64,000 nucleotides of DNA. Source: Clostridia bacterium. GTDB taxonomy: Bacteria; Bacillota; Clostridia; Christensenellales; Aristaeellaceae. The DNA is taken from the NCBI GenBank assembly GCA_017519405.1, contig JAFWSH010000005.1:62001-126000 (forward strand). The letters are read 5' to 3'. Shown here piece by piece: positions 33,138-40,982 of this stretch (its first letter is position 1; each line of letters opens with the position of its first letter). A program made the translations under genes and the position numbers. The notes beneath the pieces are model-generated. The model was given only the letters and a program-made list of their open reading frames with translations. It was not told the origin of the DNA and ran no database searches.

Positions 33138-34397
33138 ATGCCGCTCGTGTTTTTGGCGCTGGTGATCCTCAACATTGCCGCCATCACCGTGTCGTGGAGG
33201 AAGCAACGCCCGGGGCGGGACAGCGGGCTGCAGTCCGGCGGCCTGGTGATCTCCAGGCTCGCGCTGGCCGTGGTGGATGGCCTGGTGATCGGCCTTCTCA
33301 GCTGGATGATGTGCATTTTCCAGCCCCACGGGTATCTGGTCATCTGCATGATCCTCGCCGGCGTCCTGCTGGAGGTGCTGCTGGTGGGCCTCCTGTACCG
33401 GTGGTGGACGAAAAAGCGCTTCCTGATCTGGCTCGCCTGCGCCCTGATCGTGGGCGGCGTGATGGTCGGGAGCGGGCTGTATGATCAGCACCTGCGGCGC
33501 ATCACCCTGCCGGAGACCTTCGACTACAGGAGCTTCAGGCCCTTCCGGGAGGACAGCCGGGTGCTGCGCATGGGGGAGGAGGCCACCCTGCGCTTCGACG
33601 ACCCGGAGACGGTTCCCCGGATGGACGGCGCCACCGCCCTCTACCCCGTGTACGCCGCCGCGGCCCAGGCCACCTGCCCGGAGACCATGACGGATCAGCA
33701 GGTCCGCACCCATGTGACCTGCAGCACCACCGCCACGGCCTATGCCAACATTGTGGACGGGGAGTGCGATATCATTTTCGTGGCAGGCCCCAGCGCGGAG
33801 CAGGAGGCCTACGCGGCGGAGAAGGGCGTGGAGCTGGTCTACACCCCCATCGGGCGGGAGGCCTTCGTCTTCTTCGTCCACCCGGACAATCCGGTGGAGG
33901 GCCTGACCCTGGATGAGCTCCGGGGCATCTACGCCGGGGAGATCAACCGCTGGGACGAGCTGGGCGTGGCGGGCCTGGGGAGCATCCGGCCCTACCAGCG
34001 CAGCCGGGGCAGCGGCAGCCAGACCGCCCTGGAGCGCTTTGTCATGGGGGACACGCCGCTGCGGACCCCCGAGACGGAGGAGGTGGCGGGCAGCATGGGC
34101 GGCATCGTCCAGCAGGTCTCCCAGTACAAGAACCACCGCAACGCCATGGGCTACTCCTTCCGCTTCTACTGCACGGCCCTGATGCCGGACTTCCACGTGA
34201 AGCTGCTGGCGGTGAACGGCGTGGCGCCCACGGTGGAGAACATCGGGAACGGCACCTATCCCCTGGCCTCCGCCTTCTACGCGGTGACCCGGTCGGACGC
34301 GGGTGAGAACACCCGGGCCCTGGTGCAGTGGCTGCTCAGCCCCCAGGGACAGCGGATGATTGAGCAGGTGGGCTACACCCCCCTGGGCGCCGAATGA
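33138..34397 (+). CDS. Membrane-anchored PstS-like substrate-binding protein
   Basis: The 419-residue protein has four hydrophobic segments in its first 125 residues, then a periplasmic-binding-protein domain of the PstS type (about 165-418). Supporting motifs are DGATALYPVYAAAAQAT, CSTTATAYANIVDGECDIIFVAGPS, FVFFVHPDNPVEGLTLDELRGIYAGEINRWDELG and RSRGSGSQTALERFV. This is the phosphate-binding (PBP_like_2) arrangement, but the polytopic membrane anchor is unusual because PstS is normally a lipoprotein. No pst permease genes are adjacent, so it may sense an anion or other ligand rather than feed a transporter. Confidence 0.83.
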   Translation: MPLVFLALVILNIAAITVSWRKQRPGRDSGLQSGGLVISRLALAVVDGLVIGLLSWMMCIFQPHGYLVICMILAGVLLEVLLVGLLYRWWTKKRFLIWLACALIVGGVMVGSGLYDQHLRRITLPETFDYRSFRPFREDSRVLRMGEEATLRFDDPETVPRMDGATALYPVYAAAAQATCPETMTDQQVRTHVTCSTTATAYANIVDGECDIIFVAGPSAEQEAYAAEKGVELVYTPIGREAFVFFVHPDNPVEGLTLDELRGIYAGEINRWDELGVAGLGSIRPYQRSRGSGSQTALERFVMGDTPLRTPETEEVAGSMGGIVQQVSQYKNHRNAMGYSFRFYCTALMPDFHVKLLAVNGVAPTVENIGNGTYPLASAFYAVTRSDAGENTRALVQWLLSPQGQRMIEQVGYTPLGAE

Positions 34398-34428
34398 CGC
34401 CGGAGGGGCCTATGAAGGAGAGAAAGCG

Positions 34429-34827
34429 ATGAAAGAGGAACTGATCCTGACCATCCATGTGCTGTGCACGGGGGCGGAGGCGGTGAAGGGCCGGCGGGAG
34501 GACGTGGTGATGGTGCCCTTCACCGGGCGCGCCCAGGGGCCGGACTTCACCGGGGAGACGGTGGGCCCCGGGGTGGACACCCAGCGGATTGCCAAGGACG
34601 GCACGGTGCGGCTCTCCGCCCGCTACATGCTGGCGGGGCGGGACAGCGCCGGGAACTCCTGCCGCCTCTTCGTGGAAAACCAGAGCGGGGAGGACGGGGT
34701 GCTCCGGCCCCGGATCGTCACCGACAGCCCGGTGCTGGCCGCCTGGGAGGACGCCCGCCTCCGTTCGGCCGTGGAGGGCGCCCCGGGCGGCGTCACGGTG
34801 CGGATCTGGCGGGAGACGGAGGCATAG
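34429..34827 (+). CDS. DUF3237 family protein
   Basis: The 132-residue soluble protein fits DUF3237, a small beta-barrel family of unknown function. Supporting features are the FTGRAQGPDFTGETVGPGVDTQ segment, the LSARYMLAGRDSAGNSCRLFVEN block and the PRIVTDSPVLAAWEDARL segment. ATG 34429 follows GGAGAGAAAG. It is 31 nt after the PstS-like gene and is followed by a terminator, so the two probably share an mRNA. Confidence 0.8.
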   Translation: MKEELILTIHVLCTGAEAVKGRREDVVMVPFTGRAQGPDFTGETVGPGVDTQRIAKDGTVRLSARYMLAGRDSAGNSCRLFVENQSGEDGVLRPRIVTDSPVLAAWEDARLRSAVEGAPGGVTVRIWRETEA

Positions 34828-34866
34828 GAAAAGCCCTCTGTCCGGATGGTGGACGGAGGGCTTTTG
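34828..34866. terminator. Bidirectional terminator
   Basis: AGCCCTCTGTCC and GGACGGAGGGCT (34832-34862) pair with one mismatch and are flanked by AAAA and TTTT. It separates the convergent DUF3237 and SDR genes. Confidence 0.85.
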
Positions 34867-34872
34867 TCGTGT

Positions 34873-35712
34873 TCACTTTGCCTGTTCCCGGTATTTCCTT
34901 GCCTTCTTCGGGTTCAGGTAGTAGCCCCGGAGAATGGCGCTGTTCAGGGGAGTGGGCAGCAGGTCGTGGAGCCACACGGCCAGCTTCTGGTCCAGGGAGG
35001 CCACCCGCAGCCGCCCCGGCATCCTTCTCTTCTTCAGCAGGGCGGCCACCCGCCGGCCCAGCACGTCCGGGTCGGAGCCGTTGTGCTCGTCGTGGGCGAT
35101 AACAGTGGTGGTGTCCGCGAAGTCCGCCCCGTAGGGGGAGTCCCCGGCCATGGCGGCGCTGTGGAGGCGGTAGGCGTCGGAGCCGGAGCGATGGTCCCCG
35201 GGCTCCACCAGGCAGACCTGGATGCCGTGGCGGTGCACCTCCATGCCCAGGCACTCCGCGTAGCCCTCCACCGCGTGCTTGGCGGCGGTGTAGGCGCTCT
35301 GGAAGGGGATGCCCAGCAGGCCGTTGATGGAGGAGAACAGGATAATCCGGCCGCTGCCCTGGGACCGCATGAGGGGGAGGGCCAGGCTGTTCATCCGCAC
35401 CATGCCCAGGAAGTCGGTCTCCAGGATCCGTCGGTACTCCTCCACCGTGGTCTCCTCGCAGCTCCCCAGCATGAGGATGCCGGCGCACTGCACCAGGGCG
35501 TCCACCCGGGGGGCGATGGCCAGGGCACCCCAGACAAAGGCGGCGGCGCTCTCATCGGAGGTGACGTCCAGCTGCAGCCGGTGGATGCCGTCCTCCCCCT
35601 TTCCGGGGGTGAAGGAGCGGGCGCCGGCGATGACGGTGTGGTCCGCCGCCGCCAGGGCCTGCGCCGTGTGGAGCCCCAAGCCGCTGGAGGCCCCGGTGAT
35701 CCAGACAACCAT
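34873..35712 (-). CDS. Short-chain dehydrogenase/reductase
   Basis: The 279-residue SDR protein has the cofactor motif TGASSGLG (about 6-13), the NAG-equivalent QCAGIL (about 75-80), the catalytic Ser in ILFSSINGLLG (about 125-135) and YTAAK (about 140-144). It is probably an NADP(H)-dependent oxidoreductase acting on an unknown carbonyl. The C-terminal tail (LDQKLAVWLHDLLPTPLNSAILRGYY) resembles SDRs that associate with lipids. It starts 15 nt after mtnN, so they form a two-gene operon. Confidence 0.9.
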   Translation of the reverse strand: MVVWITGASSGLGLHTAQALAAADHTVIAGARSFTPGKGEDGIHRLQLDVTSDESAAAFVWGALAIAPRVDALVQCAGILMLGSCEETTVEEYRRILETDFLGMVRMNSLALPLMRSQGSGRIILFSSINGLLGIPFQSAYTAAKHAVEGYAECLGMEVHRHGIQVCLVEPGDHRSGSDAYRLHSAAMAGDSPYGADFADTTTVIAHDEHNGSDPDVLGRRVAALLKKRRMPGRLRVASLDQKLAVWLHDLLPTPLNSAILRGYYLNPKKARKYREQAK

Positions 35713-35727
35713 GCGTGTCCCCTCCTC

Positions 35728-36417
35728 TCAGGTCCCGGCCAGGAGGTGCCGCACCACGGTCTGGGCGTGCTCCGCCGCCAGGTGGGTGAAGGCGGCGAAG
35801 TCCATGCCGCTGTCGTCGTTGGCGCCGTCGGAGATGGAGCGCAGCACGCCGCAAGGGACGCCGTGGAGCAGGCATGCGTGGGCCACAGCGGCCCCCTCCA
35901 TCTCCACCGCGGCGGCGTGGAAGGTCTCCCGGATCCAGGCGGTGCGCGCGGGCTGGTTCACAAACTGGTCCCCCGTGGCGATGACCCCCTCCAGCACCCG
36001 GATGTCCGGGATAGCGCCCGCGGCCTCCTTCAGCCGGGCCCGCAGGTCCGGATCGCAGGGGAATTCCACCACGCCGATCTTGCTCACATAGCCGATGGGG
36101 TCCCCCATGGGGGTGGTGTCCATGTCGTGCTGCACCGCCGCGGTGCCCACCACAATGTCCCCGATGTGCAGGCCGGGGTCCGCGCCGCCGGCCACGCCGA
36201 TGTTCAGGATCGCCTCCGGATGCCAGGTGAGGATCATCTGCTGGGTGCACAGGGCGGCGTTCACCTTGCCGCAGCCGCACACCGCCAGCACCGCCTCCCG
36301 GCCGAACAGCAGCCCGGTGGAGAACACGTTGGTGCCCAGCTCCGTGTCCTGCCGCTCCTCCAGCAGCGCCCTCAGCGCTTCCATCTCCACTTCCATGGCC
36401 CCGATGATCCCGATCAT
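35728..36417 (-). CDS. mtnN: 5'-methylthioadenosine/S-adenosylhomocysteine nucleosidase
   Basis: MtnN cleaves adenine from methylthioadenosine and S-adenosylhomocysteine, recycling SAM by-products. The 229-residue protein shows MIGIIGAMEVEMEAL at the start, INIGVAGG-type ILNIGVAGGADPGLHIGDIVVG (about 70-91), the VEMEGAAVAHAC substrate-binding motif (Glu near 172) and the catalytic Asp in RSISDGAND. Length is typical. The start at ATG 36417 has GGGGGAGAC upstream. Confidence 0.95.
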   Translation of the reverse strand: MIGIIGAMEVEMEALRALLEERQDTELGTNVFSTGLLFGREAVLAVCGCGKVNAALCTQQMILTWHPEAILNIGVAGGADPGLHIGDIVVGTAAVQHDMDTTPMGDPIGYVSKIGVVEFPCDPDLRARLKEAAGAIPDIRVLEGVIATGDQFVNQPARTAWIRETFHAAAVEMEGAAVAHACLLHGVPCGVLRSISDGANDDSGMDFAAFTHLAAEHAQTVVRHLLAGT

Positions 36418-36673
36418 TTGCCGTCTCCCCCTGTCTCTCCGCTGTGGAATGCCATACCTGTGGATAATTCTCCGCCGCCGGTGGAATTCCTTCCAGATTT
36501 CTGCTGCCGCGCCCGGAAATGCGGCCCGGCGCACCCGGGCAGGAGCCCCTGAAAAGCGGAAAAACCCGGAAAATGTCCCCCGGCAGGGATGAAAGCGGCA
36601 GGGATTCCCGTCTGTTTTGTAGAAAGGGATACGCAGTACAGCGTTCGGTATCCGGACAGGGAGGGAGATTCAT
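36418..36673. other. Divergent intergenic region, no feature recognised
   Basis: This 256-nt gap lies between divergently transcribed mtnN and the discoidin/SH3 gene, so it must hold promoters for both. I found ribosome binding sites but no convincing -35/-10 pair on either strand. Confidence 0.5.
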
Positions 36674-37768
36674 ATGAGAAAACTGATGGCTTTGATCCTG
36701 TGCCTGTGCCTGGGCGCAGTGCCCCTGGCGGCCCAGGCAGCCAAGCTGGTGGGCGAGAGCAGCAGCTGGACCGCAGCCCTGGGAGAGGTCAAGCCCTACT
36801 CCACCGACGCCCAGAGCAACGCAGCCGGCCTGCGCCAGGCCCTGGACAACGACGCCTCCACCTGCTGGTCCTACATCACCTGGTCCTCCACGGGCCACGA
36901 CGATGTGCCGGAGGCCACCTTCTACTTCAGCGGCGAGACCATCTCGGACATCTGGGTGCGGGCCGGCAACCAGGCCTCCTACGACACCTACTACAACAAC
37001 GCCTTCCCGGAGAACATCCGCGTCCGCATCTGGCGGCAGAACGCCTGGCTGGACTACACCTACGCGCTGGACGACTACTTCCAGCCCGGCGTGTCCAACC
37101 AGGACTGGCAGGACGGCTATCAGCGCCTGGCCCTGCCCTCCCCCGAGCAGGGCGTGACCCGGGTGGAGTTCTTCATCTTCAAGTGGCGCAACGGCAATGT
37201 CTCCACCTACAACGTCTGTGTCTCCGACGTCCTGTTCACCAGCCAGGCGGCGGTGGCCGCGCCCCTGCCCTACCCCGGGGAGAGCCAGCCGGGCTACGCC
37301 GGCCAGGACCGCTCCTACGGCAACGGCGTGGAAGCCGCCCTGCTCATGCGCATGGCCACCCGCTCCGGCCCCTCCACCAACTATGACGGCCTGGGCTCCT
37401 ACTTCAAGGAGGGGGACCTGGTGAAGGTGCTCACCAAGGCCTATGACAAGCGCAACGGCATCTGGTGGGTGCAGACGGAGTTCAAGTATCAGGGCACGCC
37501 CCGCAGGGCCTACACCGGCGTGAAGCGGGTGGATGTCAACCTGGACCTGATCCCGGAGGAGACCGAGATCTGCGCCGCCACGGTGAATTACTCCACCTAC
37601 GCCTACTACGGCCCCGGCGAGAGCTATTCCCGGCACAAGGACATGATCCCCAGCGGCACCACTGGCGTGATCTACAACATCGACAACGGCTTCGGCCAGC
37701 TGGAGTTCCAGAACGGGAACAACAAGCGGCGGGTCTGGATCCCCATGGAGAACCTCATCACCCAGTAA
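36674..37768 (+). CDS. Secreted discoidin-like (NADase-type glycan-binding) plus SH3 protein
   Basis: The 364-residue protein has a signal peptide (LMALILCLCLGAVPLAAQA). Residues about 22-195 form a beta-sandwich resembling discoidin or NADase-type glycan-binding domains: AAGLRQALDNDASTCWSYITW, YFSGETISDIWVRAGNQASY, FPENIRVRIWR and GVTRVEFFIFKWRNGNVSTYNVCVSDVLF. A linker leads to one or two SH3b-like units (about 220-295 and 300-364), with MRMATRSGPSTNYDGLGSYFKEGD and AYYGPGESYSRHKDMIPSGT. It is probably a surface carbohydrate-binding protein. The ATG has AGGGAGGG upstream. Confidence 0.8.
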   Translation: MRKLMALILCLCLGAVPLAAQAAKLVGESSSWTAALGEVKPYSTDAQSNAAGLRQALDNDASTCWSYITWSSTGHDDVPEATFYFSGETISDIWVRAGNQASYDTYYNNAFPENIRVRIWRQNAWLDYTYALDDYFQPGVSNQDWQDGYQRLALPSPEQGVTRVEFFIFKWRNGNVSTYNVCVSDVLFTSQAAVAAPLPYPGESQPGYAGQDRSYGNGVEAALLMRMATRSGPSTNYDGLGSYFKEGDLVKVLTKAYDKRNGIWWVQTEFKYQGTPRRAYTGVKRVDVNLDLIPEETEICAATVNYSTYAYYGPGESYSRHKDMIPSGTTGVIYNIDNGFGQLEFQNGNNKRRVWIPMENLITQ

Positions 37769-37779
37769 GCCGGCACAGG

Positions 37780-37818
37780 AAAACCGGGAGGACGGAAAGG
37801 CCGCCTCCCGGTTTTTTC
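37780..37818. terminator. Bidirectional terminator
   Basis: AAAACCGGGAGG and CCTCCCGGTTTT form a perfect 12-bp stem with a 12-nt loop; a T run follows on the plus strand and an A-derived T run on the minus. It ends both flanking convergent genes. Confidence 0.85.
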
Positions 37819-39183
37819 TTATGCTTCTTTGTCCTTCTTTTCGTCCTGCTCCAGCACCTTCCGGTAGGGCAGGGTCATCCCCTCGGTCATCTTCCCGCCC
37901 ATCTTTTTCCGGAGCTTCGGGTTTCTCATCAGGCCGCCCACCAGGTACATGGCCATCATGGTGCCCCGTTTCTTCTGGGGGAAGTCGTAGAAGCCGTGCT
38001 GCTTGTAGAACCTGTGGTCCGCCCGCATCAGGCCCTGCATCTGCCAGATCAGGTCCCGGAAGATCTTCAGGCCGCCCACCCCGTAGAAATTCTTCGGGGG
38101 CAGCCAGTGCTCCGTCACCGCGTAGCAGAGGGAGGCGGCCAGCTGGTCGATCTCCCGGTCCGGATCCCGGCCGCTGACGGCGATCCCCGCCAGGGCGTTG
38201 CCCCCCACCTCCGCCCGGGCCTCCATGAGGGTCTGGAGGTTGGGCTCCGCCTCCAGGTCACCGTCCACCAGATAGCCCACCGGCCTGCCCATGGTCACGG
38301 TGCGGTGGCCGTTGCAGAACTGCCGGTCGTCAAAGAGCTTGAAGCGGCTGCCCATGCTGTGGTCCCGGATGCTGTAGGCATACACCAGCGCGTCGGCGGA
38401 CTGGATGGTCTCCCGGAGCCAGGTGTCAAAGCCGTCCCGGTAGACGCACCGGCCGTCCCCGGCGCAGTGGAAGCAGCCCAGGCAGCCCCCGGCAAAGGGG
38501 AAATCCCGGATGTCCGCCACCTCCACCCGGCAGGGCAGACGGTTTTTCAGCCGCTCCACCATGGCCTGCAGCCGGCCTGCCCCGTCATGGGTGGAGTCCG
38601 TCACAATGACGATCCGGTCCGGCTTTTTCTCCAGGGCCAGGGGCTCCGCTGCCGGGCTGGCCGTCTTCAGCTCCGCCCGGGCCGGCCGCACGGAGACCGG
38701 CTCGGAAAAGCCCTGTTCCATGCTCCACAGCACATGGCGGAAGAAGGCCAGGGCCTCCTGCTGCCCCTGCCGGCTGCGAAGGTCCTCCATGTCCGCCGAC
38801 AGTCCCCGGACATACCGCAGCCCCAGATCGCCGCAGATGTCCTGGATATAGCGGTGGGCCGTCACATCGTAGAAGTGTTTGGAGGTGGTGAGCTGGGTGG
38901 CGTACTTTCCCCCCAGGTCCACCCCGCTCTCCCGGATCAATTCAATAAAGCGGTGGAGCTGGGCGGGGGCCAGGAAGGTGTAGACCGGATAGCAGAACAC
39001 GATCAGCTCCGCCGCCGCCAGGGCCTCCCTCCAGGCGGTGTCCTTCTCCAGCTTCCGGATCTGCTGGCCCACATGCAGGGTCTCGTAGTCATGGTCCGGG
39101 AAGTGCTGCTGAATGTAGCGCATGGTGTAGAGGGTGATGCTGTCCTTCCCCGCGGGGGAGCCGTTGAGAATCAGGATCTTCAT
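37819..39183 (-). CDS. Tandem flavodoxin-fold NAD(P)H-dependent oxidoreductase
   Basis: The 454-residue protein contains two flavodoxin-like domains. The first (about 1-165) has the FMN phosphate loop MKILILNGSPAGKDSITLY and IVFCYPVYTFLAPAQLHRFIE. The second (about 190-345) repeats the plan with IVIVTDSTHDGAGRLQAMVERL, a Cys-rich stretch CLGCFHCAGDGRCVYRDGF and ALVYAYSIRDHSMGSRFKLFDDR. The C-terminal 100 residues are basic and unassigned. FMN-dependent reduction is likely; the Cys stretch could bind an iron-sulfur cluster as in iron-sulfur flavoproteins. It overlaps the DUF4375 gene by 4 nt. Confidence 0.82.
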   Translation of the reverse strand: MKILILNGSPAGKDSITLYTMRYIQQHFPDHDYETLHVGQQIRKLEKDTAWREALAAAELIVFCYPVYTFLAPAQLHRFIELIRESGVDLGGKYATQLTTSKHFYDVTAHRYIQDICGDLGLRYVRGLSADMEDLRSRQGQQEALAFFRHVLWSMEQGFSEPVSVRPARAELKTASPAAEPLALEKKPDRIVIVTDSTHDGAGRLQAMVERLKNRLPCRVEVADIRDFPFAGGCLGCFHCAGDGRCVYRDGFDTWLRETIQSADALVYAYSIRDHSMGSRFKLFDDRQFCNGHRTVTMGRPVGYLVDGDLEAEPNLQTLMEARAEVGGNALAGIAVSGRDPDREIDQLAASLCYAVTEHWLPPKNFYGVGGLKIFRDLIWQMQGLMRADHRFYKQHGFYDFPQKKRGTMMAMYLVGGLMRNPKLRKKMGGKMTEGMTLPYRKVLEQDEKKDKEA

Positions 39184-39806
39184 GACTGCGGGCCTTCTTT
39201 CTCCTCCTCCGGCTCCCGAAAGACCTCGGGATGGCGGTTGGCGTAGGCCAGGATGGCGCCCTGCAGGGCGTCCCAGTCCGCCGCGGCCTCCAGGGTCTCC
39301 GACGGAATCCGTTCATAGAGCAGGTCCAGGTCGTCGGACCAGGGGTCCTCGTCCACCGGCGCATTCTCCGGGCAGAGGATGTCCAGGGTGTCCCGGTCCA
39401 GGTGGTATTGGGCCAGATAGGCCTCGTAGGCCGCCGCGTGCTCCTGCAGGCCCAGCTCCCGCAGGGCGTCCGCCGCCTGCAGTGCGTAGGGACTGCCGCA
39501 GTTGTAGAGGAACTGCTGCACGCCGCCGCTGCCCATCTCCATCTCCAGGATCACCGCCACCGCCAGGGTCCGGGCCGGGAGGGAGGCCGCGTCGAATTCC
39601 CCGTCCCCCGGGGCCGGCAGGGTGAGGCAGGCCTCACAGCAGTCGGAATAGTTCCCGAAGGGCGGCCGCTTCACCGCCACGGTCTCCAGCACAGGCTCGC
39701 CCACCCCCAGGGCGCTGAGCACCTGCCGCTGAATCTCCTGCCCGTCAAACACATTGCCTTCCTCGTCCACCATGCCCAGTGCCCGCAGGAAATCCTCAAA
39801 TGCCAT
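39180..39806 (-). CDS. DUF4375 (DMP19-like) protein
   Basis: The 208-residue soluble protein carries the segment MGSGGVQQFLYNCGSPYALQAADALRELGLQEHAAAYEAYL (about 90-130), which is the core of DUF4375/DMP19 proteins. Eukaryotic or phage-like DMP19 members mimic DNA, but most bacterial members are uncharacterised. The protein is acidic, which fits the family. It overlaps the flavodoxin gene (stop and start share 4 nt), so the two are translationally coupled. Confidence 0.75.
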   Translation of the reverse strand: MAFEDFLRALGMVDEEGNVFDGQEIQRQVLSALGVGEPVLETVAVKRPPFGNYSDCCEACLTLPAPGDGEFDAASLPARTLAVAVILEMEMGSGGVQQFLYNCGSPYALQAADALRELGLQEHAAAYEAYLAQYHLDRDTLDILCPENAPVDEDPWSDDLDLLYERIPSETLEAAADWDALQGAILAYANRHPEVFREPEEEKEGPQS

Positions 39807-39837
39807 GGGTATGCCCTCCTTCTGCGGATTCTCTCGG

Positions 39838-39861
39838 AAAAAGGGGGCCGCAGCCCCCTTT
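39838..39861 (-). terminator. Terminator after the duplicated secreted-protein gene
   Basis: On the minus strand, AAAGGGGGC and GCCCCCTTT with a 4-nt loop form a compact stem ending in TTTTT. Confidence 0.75.
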
Positions 39862-39881
39862 CTCCCGTATGTGTACCGGTC

Positions 39882-40919
39882 TCACCAGGTCAGGGTCTCC
39901 ACCACGCCGCTCACCAGCTCCATCATCTGGTCGCCGCTCATGGAGCTGTCCGCGCCCAGGAAGAGCAGCATGGTGTTGTTCTGGATGGTCAGGAAGCCCA
40001 CCATGTCGATGCCCATCATGGTCATGGTCAGCTTGCGGCCCTCGATGCTGCCGCAGGTGGCCGGCTCCAGCACCATGCCCTCGTAGGAGCTGGTGATGCC
40101 GGCAGTCACCGTGTTGTAGAGGGTCTCGGAATCCAGCAGTTTCAGCATGTCCGCGTGCTCGCTCAGGTCCTGCATATTGACCTGCAGCATGCTGAATATG
40201 GAGTCGTCCTTCCAAGAGAACTGCACCGCATTTTCACTGGGCGCCGCCTCCCAGTCGGCGGGCACGTTGAAGGTGAAGGAGCCCAGGGTGTAGGGCACCC
40301 GGCTGGTGTCCTGTGCCTCCTTGGTGTCCGCCGCGGCCGTGTTGTCAGTGAAGCCCTGGAGCAGCGAGTCCAGGTCCAGGTTGTCGTTCTTGTCCGCCGT
40401 CGGCTCGGCGCTCTTCTCGTCCCCGGTGCGGAGGGTGGACGCCACCTGAATCACGAAGTCGTGGATCTCATCCTTGCCCTTGGCGGTGTCCATATACATC
40501 ACCGCCACCAGCTTGTTGTCCTGCTTGGTGATAAAGCCGCCCACCAGCATGGCGCCGGTGTCGATATCACAGTAGGCGCCGCTGATGCTGCCGGCCTGCT
40601 CCATGGTGGTGACGGTCTTGACGTCCTCCCCCAGTCCCTGGGCAATGCCATCGCCCACTGCGTTGTACATGTCCTCGTCGCCCAGCGCGCCCAGTATGGA
40701 GGAATAATCAGTCATGTCCTGCACCATGACCATCAGCATGCCGCTGTCGGAGTAGAAGTAGGTGGTGTCGTCGCCGCTGTCCGCCCGGCGCCAGTCGGCG
40801 GGTGCGTCATAGGTGTAGCCCGCGGTGGTGCAGGCGGTGAGGGCCGCCGTATCCGCCACGCCCGTTGTCAGGGACAGCAGCATGGCCAGGGCCAGCAGGA
40901 TGCTCAGGATTCTCTTCAT
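39882..40919 (-). CDS. Secreted protein with two tandem copies of an unassigned domain
   Basis: The 345-residue protein has a signal peptide (ILSILLALAMLLSLTTGVA). Two related domains of about 130 residues follow, at roughly 35-160 and 208-345. Shared landmarks are a Tyr/Phe strand before PADW (YTYDAPADWRRA and FTFNVPADWEAA), QDMTDYSSIL versus QDLSEHADML, and MYNAVGDGIAQ versus LYNTVTAGITS. The family is not one I can name. No catalytic motif is visible. ATG 40919 has GGAGGAG upstream; an in-frame start 15 nt earlier lacks one. It lies downstream of the LCP gene. A GACCCC/GGGGTC hairpin between them has no T run. Confidence 0.75.
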   Translation of the reverse strand: MKRILSILLALAMLLSLTTGVADTAALTACTTAGYTYDAPADWRRADSGDDTTYFYSDSGMLMVMVQDMTDYSSILGALGDEDMYNAVGDGIAQGLGEDVKTVTTMEQAGSISGAYCDIDTGAMLVGGFITKQDNKLVAVMYMDTAKGKDEIHDFVIQVASTLRTGDEKSAEPTADKNDNLDLDSLLQGFTDNTAAADTKEAQDTSRVPYTLGSFTFNVPADWEAAPSENAVQFSWKDDSIFSMLQVNMQDLSEHADMLKLLDSETLYNTVTAGITSSYEGMVLEPATCGSIEGRKLTMTMMGIDMVGFLTIQNNTMLLFLGADSSMSGDQMMELVSGVVETLTW

Positions 40920-40982
40920 GGTTCGCTCCTCCATTCGCTATTGTGTCTATCTGCAGACCCCTCCGGGGTCCTGCGCACAGGT

